This document shows, in pieces, positions 12,046 through 25,027 of a DNA stretch of 64,000 bases. The notes beneath the pieces were generated by a model that saw nothing but the letters and a program-made list of their open reading frames with translations, did no database searches and had not been told where the DNA came from. Source of the DNA: Tragulus kanchil (Eukaryota > Chordata > Mammalia > Artiodactyla > Tragulidae); the NCBI GenBank assembly GCA_022376925.1, contig JAIOJX010000032.1, forward strand, positions 118,893,979 through 118,957,978, given 5' to 3'. A program made the position numbers and the translations under genes. Position 1 is the first letter of the stretch; every line of letters starts with the position of its first letter.

Positions 12046-12410
12046 CCTTTTTTTTTTTAAAAAAAAAAAAAAGAATGCACCTACTAGGGATAAATATGTC
12101 CAGACACAGAATCAGGCCAGTGCCACCAGAGAGTCTGTTCAGGTCACTGAAAGTATTAATTGCTAAATGTCATAGGTAATAATTTCAAAAGACCATGTAA
12201 CTTAAAAGTTTTTCATATTTATAGCACACACAAGCGTTTAACAGCAGAGAAGCAACTGAGCTGTGCACCTACTTGGTAGGGAGAAGCTAAACAACGAGGC
12301 TACCATATAACTCACACTGTCTACCCGTCTGAAGAGTCAGTCATGAGTTACCAAGTCATGGAATTTAGATTCCTTTATGCCCTGGGCCAGTTGAACAGTC
12401 GAGATCCTTA

Positions 12411-12617
<207 letters not shown>

Positions 12618-12833
12618 CTAAAACAAATGTTTTATGAGGGAAACATGGACAATTTGAAAGAATATTGGTAAAACAGGGGTTCCAGCTGTCAGAATGTGAT
12701 TTGCCACATGTAAATATTTTTGGAGTTAGCTTCACTTACAGCTGATTACTCTTTCACATGTATAGCAGGCTGTACATGTTCATATAATTTAACTCCCGCT
12801 ATATTAGAGTGAAAATACTGAAGAAATTATGTG

Positions 12834-15002
12834 AACAAAAGCAATTTAGCATAGAAAATTAACTTTCTTACTTTTCATAACAATGAAGAGGAACAGAAGT
12901 GTGGACAGTTTAAGAACAAAAGATGCTTTAAACAGGGAATTTAGGGCTCCCCCGGTGGCTCAATGGTAAAGAATCTGCCTGCAATGCAGGAGACTCCAGT
13001 TTGATTCCTGGGTCAGGAAGACTCCTGAGAGAAGGGATAGGCTACCCACTCCAGTATTCTTGCCTGAAGAATTCCATGGACAGAGGAGCCTGGTGGGCTT
13101 CAGCCCATGGGTCACAAAGAGTTGGACATGATTGAGTGACTAACTCACAAAGGGCAGGCATGTATAGGCACGCTGAGTAGATAAAGAATTCAACCTTAGC
13201 CAATTCAATAGACAAGATCCTATCTATTTCCTGAGTCCTGGTCCAGTGTGCTTCCTGTTCAAGACTTCCTGAAAAGATCACATCACTATTCTAGTTTATC
13301 TTCTTATAACAGAACTGCCACAGTGAATTCCTCAAGTCCTGTTAGCCCTTCAATTCCGGTCTTGGGTCAGTCAAAAAGGCAATCTGGATCCAATTTGTCT
13401 TAGAGCTGCAAGTGTTTAAGATCACTCATTAGCTTGCTATGGATAAATGCACTGTTCATCCAAACATGTTCAAGTGATATTCATTCATTGTTACAGAAGA
13501 ATAACTTATTGATATCCTAATTTCATCCAGTAGCCTGGAGGGTTTGGTTTAATGCAAACACATCCCCAAGACTCATATCTACACTAGGAGGGCTCTTACA
13601 TCAAAGTTCTGGAGAATACAAGTCTAAGGGTCAATCCCAGATAAATTCACCAAAATAACCTAAGACAGACACCCTGGGAGGGCTTTTGGGAGTCAGCTTG
13701 CAGGCCTTCCTTAGAAAATTAGCATGATGTGAGAACTGCATGCTTTCTGTGAGTTTGTCGGCAAGAGGAAGCAGATGACAAAACAGTTAAATGGTCAGGC
13801 TGTAAAGGAGACGGAGACAGACCCAGCCTCCACCACAAAGTGTCATTCTACGCCAATTATTTAATCTCTCTAAAGTCTCAGTTTTCCTCATCTATAAAGT
13901 GGCAACAATAACAGTTTTTGGCAACAAAAGCAATTTAGCATAGAAAATTAACTTTCTTACTTTTCATAACAATGAAGAGGAACAGAAGTGTGGACAGTTT
14001 AAGAACAAAAGATGCTTTAAACAGGGAATTTAGGGCTCCCCCGGTGGCTCAATGGTAAAGAATCTGCCTGCAATGCAGGAGACTCCAGTTTGATTCCTGG
14101 GTCAGGAAGACTCCTGAGAGAAGGGATAGGCTACCCACTCCAGTATTCTTGCCTGAAGAATTCCATGGACAGAGGAGCCTGGTGGGCTTCAGCCCATGGG
14201 TCACAAAGAGTTGGACATGATTGAGTGACTAACTCACAAAGGGCAGGCATGTATAGGCACGCTGAGTAGATAAAGAATTCAACCTTAGCCAATTCAATAG
14301 ACAAGATCCTATCTATTTCCTGAGTCCTGGTCCAGTGTGCTTCCTGTTCAAGACTTCCTGAAAAGATCACATCACTATTCTAGTTTATCTTCTTATAACA
14401 GAACTGCCACAGTGAATTCCTCAAGTCCTGTTAGCCCTTCAATTCCGGTCTTGGGTCAGTCAAAAAGGCAATCTGGATCCAATTTGTCTTAGAGCTGCAA
14501 GTGTTTAAGATCACTCATTAGCTTGCTATGGATAAATGCACTGTTCATCCAAACATGTTCAAGTGATATTCATTCATTGTTACAGAAGAATAACTTATTG
14601 ATATCCTAATTTCATCCAGTAGCCTGGAGGGTTTGGTTTAATGCAAACACATCCCCAAGACTCATATCTACACTAGGAGGGCTCTTACATCAAAGTTCTG
14701 GAGAATACAAGTCTAAGGGTCAATCCCAGATAAATTCACCAAAATAACCTAAGACAGACACCCTGGGAGGGCTTTTGGGAGTCAGCTTGCAGGCCTTCCT
14801 TAGAAAATTAGCATGATGTGAGAACTGCATGCTTTCTGTGAGTTTGTCGGCAAGAGGAAGCAGATGACAAAACAGTTAAATGGTCAGGCTGTAAAGGAGA
14901 CGGAGACAGACCCAGCCTCCACCACAAAGTGTCATTCTACGCCAATTATTTAATCTCTCTAAAGTCTCAGTTTTCCTCATCTATAAAGTGGCAACAATAA
15001 CA
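12834..15002. repeat. Tandem duplication 4, unit about 1.09 kb
   Basis: Bases 12834-13913 recur at 13923-15002, offset 1,089, separated by a nine-base filler (gtttttggc). Each copy includes a full Bov-tA SINE and a MIR-like segment. Confidence 0.95.
12948..13150 (+). mobile_element. Bov-tA SINE; repeated at 14037-14239
   Basis: gggctcccccggtggctcaa head, ggagcctggtgggcttcagc body and agttggacatgattgagtga end. The second copy results from duplication 4. Confidence 0.88.
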
Positions 15003-15065
15003 TTCCTGCCTCATTGTATTGTTTATTACATACAGGATATTAAATACAGTGCCTAGAGCACAGTG
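14890..15065 (-). mobile_element. MIR SINE, inverted; partial copy at 13801-13913
   Basis: ccaattatttaatctctcta, ctcagttttcctcatctata and cagtgcctagagcacagtg are inverted MIR landmarks. Confidence 0.65.
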
Positions 15066-15618
15066 AAAAATGCAAAACTACATATTAAACCTATAAAATT
15101 AAGATAATTAATGGTGGTTCAAATGTGTTTCTAAAATAGTGGGAAAGTAATATCTAGAACTCAACTGTTGCAACCTCACCTGGAATACTGTTGAACAGCA
15201 GGAATTAAACCCCCAAAGGCAATCAGTAGCCACAAATGATGTCATAAGAGAGATATGAGTAATATAGCTCACATACTTATTCATAATAGAAATTCTCACA
15301 ATTCTTTTTTTTTTTTTTTTACTATGTATTTGTCATTTATAAGCATTCTTTAAAGTTTTGTATCTGGGTTCAGCCTATAGCTACCTAAATTTGCACATTA
15401 TGAGATGAATAAGATGCAGTATACATGGAAAGTAGCAAAGTACTAGCACCATAATCTGGCAACATCAATGAAGTTTAAAAACTGCACACCTCCCACACCA
15501 AAACTAAAAAGCAGAACAATCTATAGCTATCATATGGTCAAAGAGCTCTATACACAGAAAGAGGTTCTGAAACTGTCAGTGCACTACTGACAAAAATCTG
15601 ACTAAAGCGTATTTTCTG

Positions 15619-15812
15619 GGACTTCCCTGGTGGCCCAGTGGATAAGACTCCATTATCCCAATGCAGGGGGCCTGGGTTTGATTCTTGGTTGGGAAACTAA
15701 GGCCCCACACACTGCAAGTAGAGAGCCTGCATGCCGCAACTAGAGAAGCCTACACACTGCAATGAAGACCCAGCACAGGCAAACAAAAAAAAGTTTTAAA
15801 TAAATAAATAAA
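15619..15812 (+). mobile_element. CHR-2-like SINE; repeated at 16713-16906
   Basis: gggacttccctggtggccca head, the typical catgccgcaactagag middle and a (taaa)n tail. The second copy results from duplication 5. Confidence 0.85.
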
Positions 15813-15819
15813 ATGTATT

Positions 15820-16190
15820 TTCTTCCTTGCTAGCTTAAAGAAGTAAGTAAAATACTATACGTGTGAATGTTTTGGGAAATGTGAATCTCAAAACACAAAT
15901 ACGTTATTTTTTCCTCATGAGGCTCATATCTACCTCGTGTATTATTGTATGAACCTTCACACACAGCCTGGCACATCACAGATACTCAGTTAATACTGGT
16001 TGAGTAAATAAATAAGGATAACTTAGACTTCTTTCAACAATCCAAATTCACTGTTATGGAAGATTACTGGTTATGTGGCTTTATGATATACATATTTGTT
16101 CATTCACAAAATGGCTCTTTTCCCAGATTTCTCATAGAATTTTTATATATTTAATAGTTTTTACCTCCCTCCTAATATTGAGAAATAATT
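15820..16190. other. Intron, nothing recognised (also 17290-18030 and 19480-19640)
   Basis: AT-rich single-copy-looking intron between repeats. I see no splice-bounded open frame on either strand. Confidence 0.5.
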
Positions 16191-17068
16191 CTTCAAAAAA
16201 AATAATAGCGGTTCAAATGTGTTTCTAAAATAGTGGGAAAGTAATATCTAGAACTCAACTGTTGCAACCTCACCTGGAATACTGTTGAACAGCAGGAATT
16301 AAACCCCCAAAGGCAATCAGTAGCCACAAATGATGTCATAAGAGAGATATGAGTAATATAGCTCACATACTTATTCATAATAGAAATTCTCACAATTCTT
16401 TTTTTTTTTTTTTTACTATGTATTTGTCATTTATAAGCATTCTTTAAAGTTTTGTATCTGGGTTCAGCCTATAGCTACCTAAATTTGCACATTATGAGAT
16501 GAATAAGATGCAGTATACATGGAAAGTAGCAAAGTACTAGCACCATAATCTGGCAACATCAATGAAGTTTAAAAACTGCACACCTCCCACACCAAAACTA
16601 AAAAGCAGAACAATCTATAGCTATCATATGGTCAAAGAGCTCTATACACAGAAAGAGGTTCTGAAACTGTCAGTGCACTACTGACAAAAATCTGACTAAA
16701 GCGTATTTTCTGGGACTTCCCTGGTGGCCCAGTGGATAAGACTCCATTATCCCAATGCAGGGGGCCTGGGTTTGATTCTTGGTTGGGAAACTAAGGCCCC
16801 ACACACTGCAAGTAGAGAGCCTGCATGCCGCAACTAGAGAAGCCTACACACTGCAATGAAGACCCAGCACAGGCAAACAAAAAAAAGTTTTAAATAAATA
16901 AATAAAATGTATTTTCTTCCTTGCTAGCTTAAAGAAGTAAGTAAAATACTATACGTGTGAATGTTTTGGGAAATGTGAATCTCAAAACACAAATACGTTA
17001 TTTTTTCCTCATGAGGCTCATATCTACCTCGTGTATTATTGTATGAACCTTCACACACAGCCTGGCAC

Positions 17069-19377
17069 ATCACAGATACTCAGTTAATACTGGTTGAGTA
17101 AATAAATAAGGATAACTTAGACTTCTTTCAACAATCCAAATTCACTGTTATGGAAGATTACTGGTTATGTGGCTTTATGATATACATATTTGTTCATTCA
17201 CAAAATGGCTCTTTTCCCAGATTTCTCATAGAATTTTTATATATTTAATAGTTTTTACCTCCCTCCTAATATTGAGAAATAATTCTTCAATAATGGGAAA
17301 GGGTAAATTAGAGAAAATTAATAAATTAACCAGAGTGCTAGTTCTCATACTCTAAATTTTATTATTCTAAAATTTTACTGATGAAGCTAAAAGAAAAGAT
17401 TTTATTATCCTTGTGATGACAGTGTTCAGCCTCCTATACTGGCCCACTGCCCAGCAAAGGGATTGTCTGGGATATGAAAATTCAACCTCTTCTTGACTAT
17501 ATGATGTCATACTTCCTTTTGGTCTTGTGAACAAATCCAGGGACTTCCTTCTCATTCAAATATATCTGATCCTTTCAGATGTATATTTTCTTTATTTACT
17601 ATGACTGGTCTAGTTTTTACTCTATAGCCAAACCTCTTTTCAAATATTTTTTGACTTTTTTTAATTAATAGTCTTCCTTATTTTCTAAATGAATACTTTA
17701 ATTACTTTTCAGTGTTTTTTGAAGTTGGTTTACTTATGAGTTGGTTTACTTCTGGGATCTTCCCTCTGTGGATCTCAAAATAATTCCTATAAAGGGAAAT
17801 CTTTTTTGTACAAGATGGAACCAATAACACTGAGGTAAAAGAACTGAGACATAGTCACTTCCTTTACTTCTCCAGCAAGCAGGTCTCTAGCAAATAGCAA
17901 TAGCATATTTAAAACAATTTCATGTCTGTGGCCTTTTCCTCACCAAAACAACGTATTTTGTACATCAAGGCTAGGTACCAGGAACAGAATATGTGGCACA
18001 AATACTACTGTCCCTATCCCACCTGCCCAGTGGTGTTGTTCAGTCATTCAGTTGTGTCTAACTCTTTGTGACCCCATGGGCTGCAGCACACCAGGCTCCC
18101 GCCTCCACTGTCTCCTGGAGTTTGCTCAAACTCATGCCCATTGAGTCAATGATGCCATCCATCATCTCATGCTCAGTCGCCCCCTTCTTCTCCTGCCCTC
18201 AATCTTTCCCACCATTTTAGTCTTTCCATCACAGATACTCAGTTAATACTGGTTGAGTAAATAAATAAGGATAACTTAGACTTCTTTCAACAATCCAAAT
18301 TCACTGTTATGGAAGATTACTGGTTATGTGGCTTTATGATATACATATTTGTTCATTCACAAAATGGCTCTTTTCCCAGATTTCTCATAGAATTTTTATA
18401 TATTTAATAGTTTTTACCTCCCTCCTAATATTGAGAAATAATTCTTCAATAATGGGAAAGGGTAAATTAGAGAAAATTAATAAATTAACCAGAGTGCTAG
18501 TTCTCATACTCTAAATTTTATTATTCTAAAATTTTACTGATGAAGCTAAAAAGAAAAGATTTTATTATCCTTGTGATGACAGTGTTCAGCCTCCTATACT
18601 GGCCCACTGCCCAGCAAAGGGATTGTCTGGGATATGAAAATTCAACCTCTTCTTGACTATATGATGTCATACTTCCTTTTGGTCTTGTGAACAAATCCAG
18701 GGACTTCCTTCTCATTCAAATATATCTGATCCTTTCAGATGTATATTTTCTTTATTTACTATGACTGGTCTAGTTTTTACTCTATAGCCAAACCTCTTTT
18801 CAAATATTTTTTGACTTTTTTTAATTAATAGTCTTCCTTATTTTCTAAATGAATACTTTAATTACTTTTCAGTGTTTTTTGAAGTTGGTTTACTTATGAG
18901 TTGGTTTACTTCTGGGATCTTCCCTCTGTGGATCTCAAAATAATTCCTATAAAGGGAAATCTTTTTTGTACAAGATGGAACCAATAACACTGAGGTAAAA
19001 GAACTGAGACATAGTCACTTCCTTTACTTCTCCAGCAAGCAGGTCTCTAGCAAATAGCAATAGCATATTTAAAACAATTTCATGTCTGTGGCCTTTTCCT
19101 CACCAAAACAACGTATTTTGTACATCAAGGCTAGGTACCAGGAACAGAATATGTGGCACAAATACTACTGTCCCCTATCCCACCTGCCCAGTGGTGTTGT
19201 TCAGTCATTCAGTTGTGTCTAACTCTTTGTGACCCCATGGACTGCAGCACACCAGGCTCCCCGCCCTCCACTGTCTCCTGGAGTTTGCTCAAACTCATGC
19301 CCATTGAGTCAATGATGCCATCCATCATCTCATGCTCAGTCGCCCCCTTCTTCTCCTGCCCTCAATCTTTCCCACCA
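17069..19377. repeat. Tandem duplication 6, unit about 1.16 kb
   Basis: Bases 17069-18216 recur at 18228-19377, offset 1,159. The last 220 bases of the first copy carry homopolymer losses relative to the second: tgtccctat against tgtcccctat, and ctcccgcctcc against ctccccgccctcc. The 12-base filler tttagtctttcc is a degraded form of the true continuation cagtcttttcc. Confidence 0.95.
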
Positions 19378-19480
19378 TCAGTCTTTTCCAGTGAGTCATC
19401 TCTTTGCATCAGATGACCAAAGTATTGGAGCTTCAGCTTCAGCATCAGTCCTTGTGTTGACACTGACAATCAGTATTCTT
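19192..19480 (-). mobile_element. BovB LINE fragment, inverted; partial copy at 18033-18216
   Basis: Contains tcagttgtgtctaactcttt, gatgccatccatcatctcat and ggagcttcagcttcagcatc, which are BovB landmarks. BovB spread in ruminants by horizontal transfer from reptiles (established), so this supports a ruminant source. The partial copy belongs to duplication 6. Confidence 0.85.
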
Positions 19481-19627
19481 TCCTGTTGAGCCTAGGTGGA
19501 ACCCAAGAACCGTTTACAATAAAATGCATCAATGGATGGGCTTAGCTGAGATTTTGGTTGCTACTTTATTAACATTTGTGCCATGGTTATGATATTGCAC
19601 AACAGATATGTGCTAACAGTGATATTA

Positions 19628-20098
<471 letters not shown>

Positions 20099-20174
20099 TT
20101 ATCTCAAACTTTAAAAACAAGTGAGTTATATCTTTTCTACTCATATTCTGGGAAATGACCCATCATAGGTTTTT

Positions 20175-20499
20175 TTGTTTGTTTGTTTTTAATTTTTTTT
20201 TTTATTGTGGGGGCCGTGTTGGGGAGGGAAGGGGGCGAGCGGGCCATTTCTATTGGTCTTTCATTTATCTAGTTTTCATCCGTCTTTGTTCTTTGGCCCG
20301 TGTGGGCCTCCCATCGCGGTGGCCTCTGTTGTCGCAGAGCGCCGGCTCTGGGCGCATGCGCTCCAGAGCTCCGGCTCGGTACTCGGCCACATTGGTCCAG
20401 CCGCTCCGCGGCACGTGGGATCTTCCCAGGCCAGGGATGGAACCGGCGCCCCTTGCACTGCAAGGTGGTGTCTTTACCCACTGGACCACCAGGGAAGCC
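20175..20499 (-). mobile_element. CHR-like tRNA-derived SINE (abundant 320-bp family)
   Basis: Inverted, nearly consensus copy. It is flanked by the target-site duplication cccatcataggttttt (from 20159 and from 20500). It sits about 250 bases upstream of the 19700-19928 exon in transcription direction. Confidence 0.92.
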
Positions 20500-20710
20500 C
20501 CCATCATAGGTTTTTGTCTACAGGTGTAGACAAGTAACCAGTGCAAATGAATTTCTCACTTTTTCAGTTTTTAGTATGGCACTGGGCAGATACAGCTTAT
20601 AAAGATTTTTTTTAAAAATCAGTAAACATGAGGCACTTTGGCAGGCACTAAGGGCTACAATAGGGCATAATCCTTGTCCCTAAGAAGTTTACAATTTCAT
20701 GAGAAATAAG

Positions 20711-20946
20711 GATAAGCTAGGGCTTCCCAGGTGGGACTAGTGGTAAAGAACCTACCTGCCAAAGCACGAGACATAAGAGATGCAGGTTCGACTCCTGAGT
20801 CAGGAAGATTCCCTGGAGGCAGGCATGAGAATTCACTCCAGTATTCTTGGCTGGAGAATCCCATGAACAGAGAAGCCTGCTGAGTTACAGTCCATAGGGT
20901 TCAAAGAGTCAGACAGGACTGAAGTGACTTAGCACACACACACACA
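20711..20946 (+). mobile_element. Bov-tA SINE; 3' part repeated at 21908-22055
   Basis: gggcttcccaggtgggacta head, Bov-A body and a (ca)n end. The second copy lacks the tRNA head because duplication 7 starts within the element. Confidence 0.85.
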
Positions 20947-21046
20947 GAAATAAGTTAACAAGTGATTATATAAAGCTAGTAATAAGTAATCTAAGGCCTG
21001 ATGGATGAGTAGGAACAAGCTAGGCCAATATAAAGGTAGGCAGGGG

Positions 21047-21215
21047 GCTTCCCTTGTGGCTCAGTGGATAAGAACCCATCTTTCAATGCAGGAGACACAG
21101 GTTTGATCCCTGAACCCGGAAGATCCCATATACCGCAGAGTAGCTAAACCCACACATCAACAAAGACCCAGCACAGCCAAAAATAAATAAATAAAAGTTA
21201 AAAAAAAAAAAAAAG
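21047..21215 (+). mobile_element. CHR-type SINE; repeated at 22157-22325
   Basis: gggcttcccttgtggctcag head, caaagacccagcacagcc near the end and a (taaa)n/poly-A tail. The second copy results from duplication 7. Confidence 0.83.
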
Positions 21216-21629
21216 GTAGGCAGGTGTGCATATTTGCCTGTGTGTATACATGTTGAAGGCGGGAGACATTGGAAGACTTCGTAAATAAGATAGGTAAAAG
21301 CACAGAGGCAAAAGAGAGTGTGTGTTTTAGAAAGATTATTGGAAGTCTGTGTAGCAGAGAAGTCAGCTGAGATTGTTTTGATCTGTGTACTAAACAAGAG
21401 TGACTAGAATAGGCTGCTGGGGATGAAAAGGAAGAATGGATTCTAGAGATATCTAGAATAGTATTGATAAGATCTGTCATTTATTGGATATGGGAGGCGA
21501 GGGAGAAAAGAGAATAATGAGCGACATCTGGATTTCTGATTGGAGCAAATGGGCAAGTGGATGAAAGTCCAAAGAGGCAGGCTGTAGGTACAGGCTGGAG
21601 AGATGTCTCGGATCAAGATACAGATACAG

Positions 21630-21890
21630 GGTGTCCCTGGTGGTCCAGTGGGTAAAGAGTCTGCCTTGGAGTGCAAGGGACACTGGTTCAATCCCTGGCC
21701 TGGGAAGTTACCACATGCCATGGAGCAGCTGGACTGGTGTGTCCGATTAGGAGCAAGTGCTTGTGCCCAGAGCTGGTGCTCTGCGATAAGAGAGGCCACT
21801 GCAATGGGAGGTCCACAGAGGCCATAGAATAAAGATGGATGACAATAAATAAATAAAAAACCAATAAAAGAGGCCAAAATTAAAAAAGAA
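21630..21890 (+). mobile_element. Older CHR-like SINE; repeated at 22738-23000
   Basis: The tRNA-like head gggtgtccctggtggtccag and the B-box ggttcaatccctgg are clear. The body differs more from the abundant family (gtgtccgattaggagcaagt), suggesting an older subfamily. The second copy is part of duplication 7. Confidence 0.85.
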
Positions 21891-22950
21891 AGAGAGTTAC
21901 AGATACAGAGTCAGGAAGATTCCTGGAGGCAGGCATGAGAATTCACTCCAGTATTCTTGGCTGGAGAATCCCATGAACAGAGAAGCCTGCTGAGTTACAG
22001 TCCATAGGGTTCAAAGAGTCAGACAGGACTGAAGTGACTTAGCACACACACACACAGAAATAAGTTAACAAGTGATTATATAAAGCTAGTAATAAGTAAT
22101 CTAAGGCCTGATGGATGAGTAGGAACAAGCTAGGCCAATATAAAGGTAGGCAGGGGGCTTCCCTTGTGGCTCAGTGGATAAGAACCCATCTTTCAATGCA
22201 GGAGACACAGGTTTGATCCCTGAACCCGGAAGATCCCATATACCGCAGAGTAGCTAAACCCACACATCAACAAAGACCCAGCACAGCCAAAAATAAATAA
22301 ATAAAAGTTAAAAAAAAAAAAAAAGGTAGGCAGGTGTGCATATTTGCCTGTGTGTATACATGTTGAAGGCGGGAGACATTGGAAGACTTCGTAAATAAGA
22401 TAGGTAAAAGCACAGAGGCAAAAGAGAGTGTGTGTTTTAGAAAGATTATTGGAAGTCTGTGTAGCAGAGAAGTCAGCTGAGATTGTTTTGATCTGTGTAC
22501 TAAACAAGAGTGACTAGAATAGGCTGCTGGGGATGAAAAGGAAGAATGGATTCTAGAGATATCTAGAATAGTATTGATAAGATCTGTCATTTATTGGATA
22601 TGGGAGGCGAGGGAGAAAAGAGAATAATGAGCGACATCTGGATTTCTGATTGGAGCAAATGGGCAAGTGGATGAAAGTCCAAAGAGGCAGGCTGTAGGTA
22701 CAGGCTGGAGAGATGTCTCGGATCAAGATACAGATACAGGGTGTCCCTGGTGGTCCAGTGGGTAAAGAGTCTGCCTTGGAGTGCAAGGGACACTGGTTCA
22801 ATCCCTGGCCTGGGAAGTTACCACATGCCATGGAGCAGCTGGACTGGTGTGTCCGATTAGGAGCAAGTGCTTGTGCCCAGAGCTGGTGCTCTGCGATAAG
22901 AGAGGCCACTGCAATGGGAGGTCCACAGAGGCCATAGAATAAAGATGGAT

Positions 22951-25027
22951 GACAATAAATAAATAAAAAACCAATAAAAGAGGCCAAAATTAAAAAAGAA
23001 AGAGAGTTACAGATACAGAGTAATGTGAGCAGAAACCCTAGGGTTAGAGGAGCCAGAAAGAAGGGGCTAAGTCAGAGGAGGAGGATCATTCTGGACAGAA
23101 GCCTCAAGACTTGGGAGGAACAAGCAGAGAGAGCAAAGGGACCTGAAGAGAAGGCTGAGAAGCCAGAGTGGGAGGAGGAAAACCAGAAGGCTGTGAGCCA
23201 CTGAAGCCAAGGGAACATACTTCCCATGGGTAGAAAGTGTGAATGCAAAGTAAACACAAACAAGTCTATTTCATTTTTATTCTCTTAACCTTAAATTTGT
23301 TTCAGGTACCTTGGGGTCTAGCACAAGATGCAAATTATAGTTGGGCTCAAATTCACTAAGAAGGCAATCTGGCCCTACAGATCAAGAGCCATAACAATGT
23401 TCAGATCCTTTGACTGAACAATGGCATACCAATGATTTACTGCTATAAAGTAGTTGCCAAGAAGAAAAACATTGAAGGTATAATAATGCTTATAACCATG
23501 GTATTTAAAACAGTGATTAAATGGAGACACAGAAATAGCTAAGAGGATTAAAGATAAATCCAAAACTTGAAAGTGGTATGAAGACTATGCATCAACATTA
23601 AATACTTGGCAACCTGGATTAAAAGAGACCGGCAGTACGGATTGAAAAACAAGATCTAACTATATGCTGTTTATGAAAACTCATTTCAAATATAATAAGC
23701 AGGTTGAAGGCAAAGAATGAAAAATATCATGCAAATATTAACAAAAAGCAAGAAAATCTATATTAATCAGGTAATACAGACTTAATAAGAAAACTAAAAG
23801 AAAGAGAGAGGGCCATTACATAATGATAAAAGGGTCAGTCCACCAAGAAGACACAGCAGTCCTTAATGTGTGTGCACCAAAGAACAGAGCTGCTAAAGTA
23901 AAAATTGAGTACCTAAAAGGAGAAACAGACAAATCATAATTATAGTTGGGGACTTCAACAACCTTTCTCAAAAAAATCTGAGTTTTCCTAAAAGAGAGTA
24001 AACAGACAATAAATAAATAAAAAACCAATAAAAGAGGCCAAAATTAAAAAAGAAAGAGAGTTACAGATACAGAGTAATGTGAGCAGAAACCCTAGGGTTA
24101 GAGGAGCCAGAAAGAAGGGGCTAAGTCAGAGGAGGAGGATCATTCTGGACAGAAGCCTCAAGACTTGGGAGGAACAAGCAGAGAGAGCAAAGGGACCTGA
24201 AGAGAAGGCTGAGAAGCCAGAGTGGGAGGAGGAAAACCAGAAGGCTGTGAGCCACTGAAGCCAAGGGAACATACTTCCCATGGGTAGAAAGTGTGAATGC
24301 AAAGTAAACACAAACAAGTCTATTTCATTTTTATTCTCTTAACCTTAAATTTGTTTCAGGTACCTTGGGGTCTAGCACAAGATGCAAATTATAGTTGGGC
24401 TCAAATTCACTAAGAAGGCAATCTGGCCCTACAGATCAAGAGCCATAACAATGTTCAGATCCTTTGACTGAACAATGGCATACCAATGATTTACTGCTAT
24501 AAAGTAGTTGCCAAGAAGAAAAACATTGAAGGTATAATAATGCTTATAACCATGGTATTTAAAACAGTGATTAAATGGAGACACAGAAATAGCTAAGAGG
24601 ATTAAAGATAAATCCAAAACTTGAAAGTGGTATGAAGACTATGCATCAACATTAAATACTTGGCAACCTGGATTAAAAGAGACCGGCAGTACGGATTGAA
24701 AAACAAGATCTAACTATATGCTGTTTATGAAAACTCATTTCAAATATAATAAGCAGGTTGAAGGCAAAGAATGAAAAATATCATGCAAATATTAACAAAA
24801 AGCAAGAAAATCTATATTAATCAGGTAATACAGACTTAATAAGAAAACTAAAAGAAAGAGAGAGGGCCATTACATAATGATAAAAGGGTCAGTCCACCAA
24901 GAAGACACAGCAGTCCTTAATGTGTGTGCACCAAAGAACAGAGCTGCTAAAGTAAAAATTGAGTACCTAAAAGGAGAAACAGACAAATCATAATTATAGT
25001 TGGGGACTTCAACAACCTTTCTCAAAA
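22951..25027. repeat. Tandem duplication 8, unit about 1.05 kb
   Basis: Bases 22951-23974 recur at 24005-25027, offset 1,054. A 30-base segment at 23975-24004 separates the copies. Bases 22951-23020 are also the end of duplication 7, so they occur three times (21841, 22951 and 24005). Confidence 0.95.

Larger units (their letters stand above)
15116..17290. repeat. Tandem duplication 5, unit about 1.09 kb
   Basis: Bases 15116-16196 recur at 16210-17290, offset 1,094, with an A-rich filler of 13 bases between them. Each copy contains a CHR-2-like SINE. The last 220 bases of the second copy are also the start of duplication 6, so that stretch is present three times. Confidence 0.95.
20797..23020. 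repeat. Tandem duplication 7, unit about 1.11 kb
   Basis: Bases 20797-21907 recur at 21908-23020, offset about 1,110. Each copy contains part of a Bov-tA, a CHR-type SINE at 21047/22157 and an older CHR-like SINE at 21630/22740. The end of the second copy overlaps the start of duplication 8. Confidence 0.95.
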
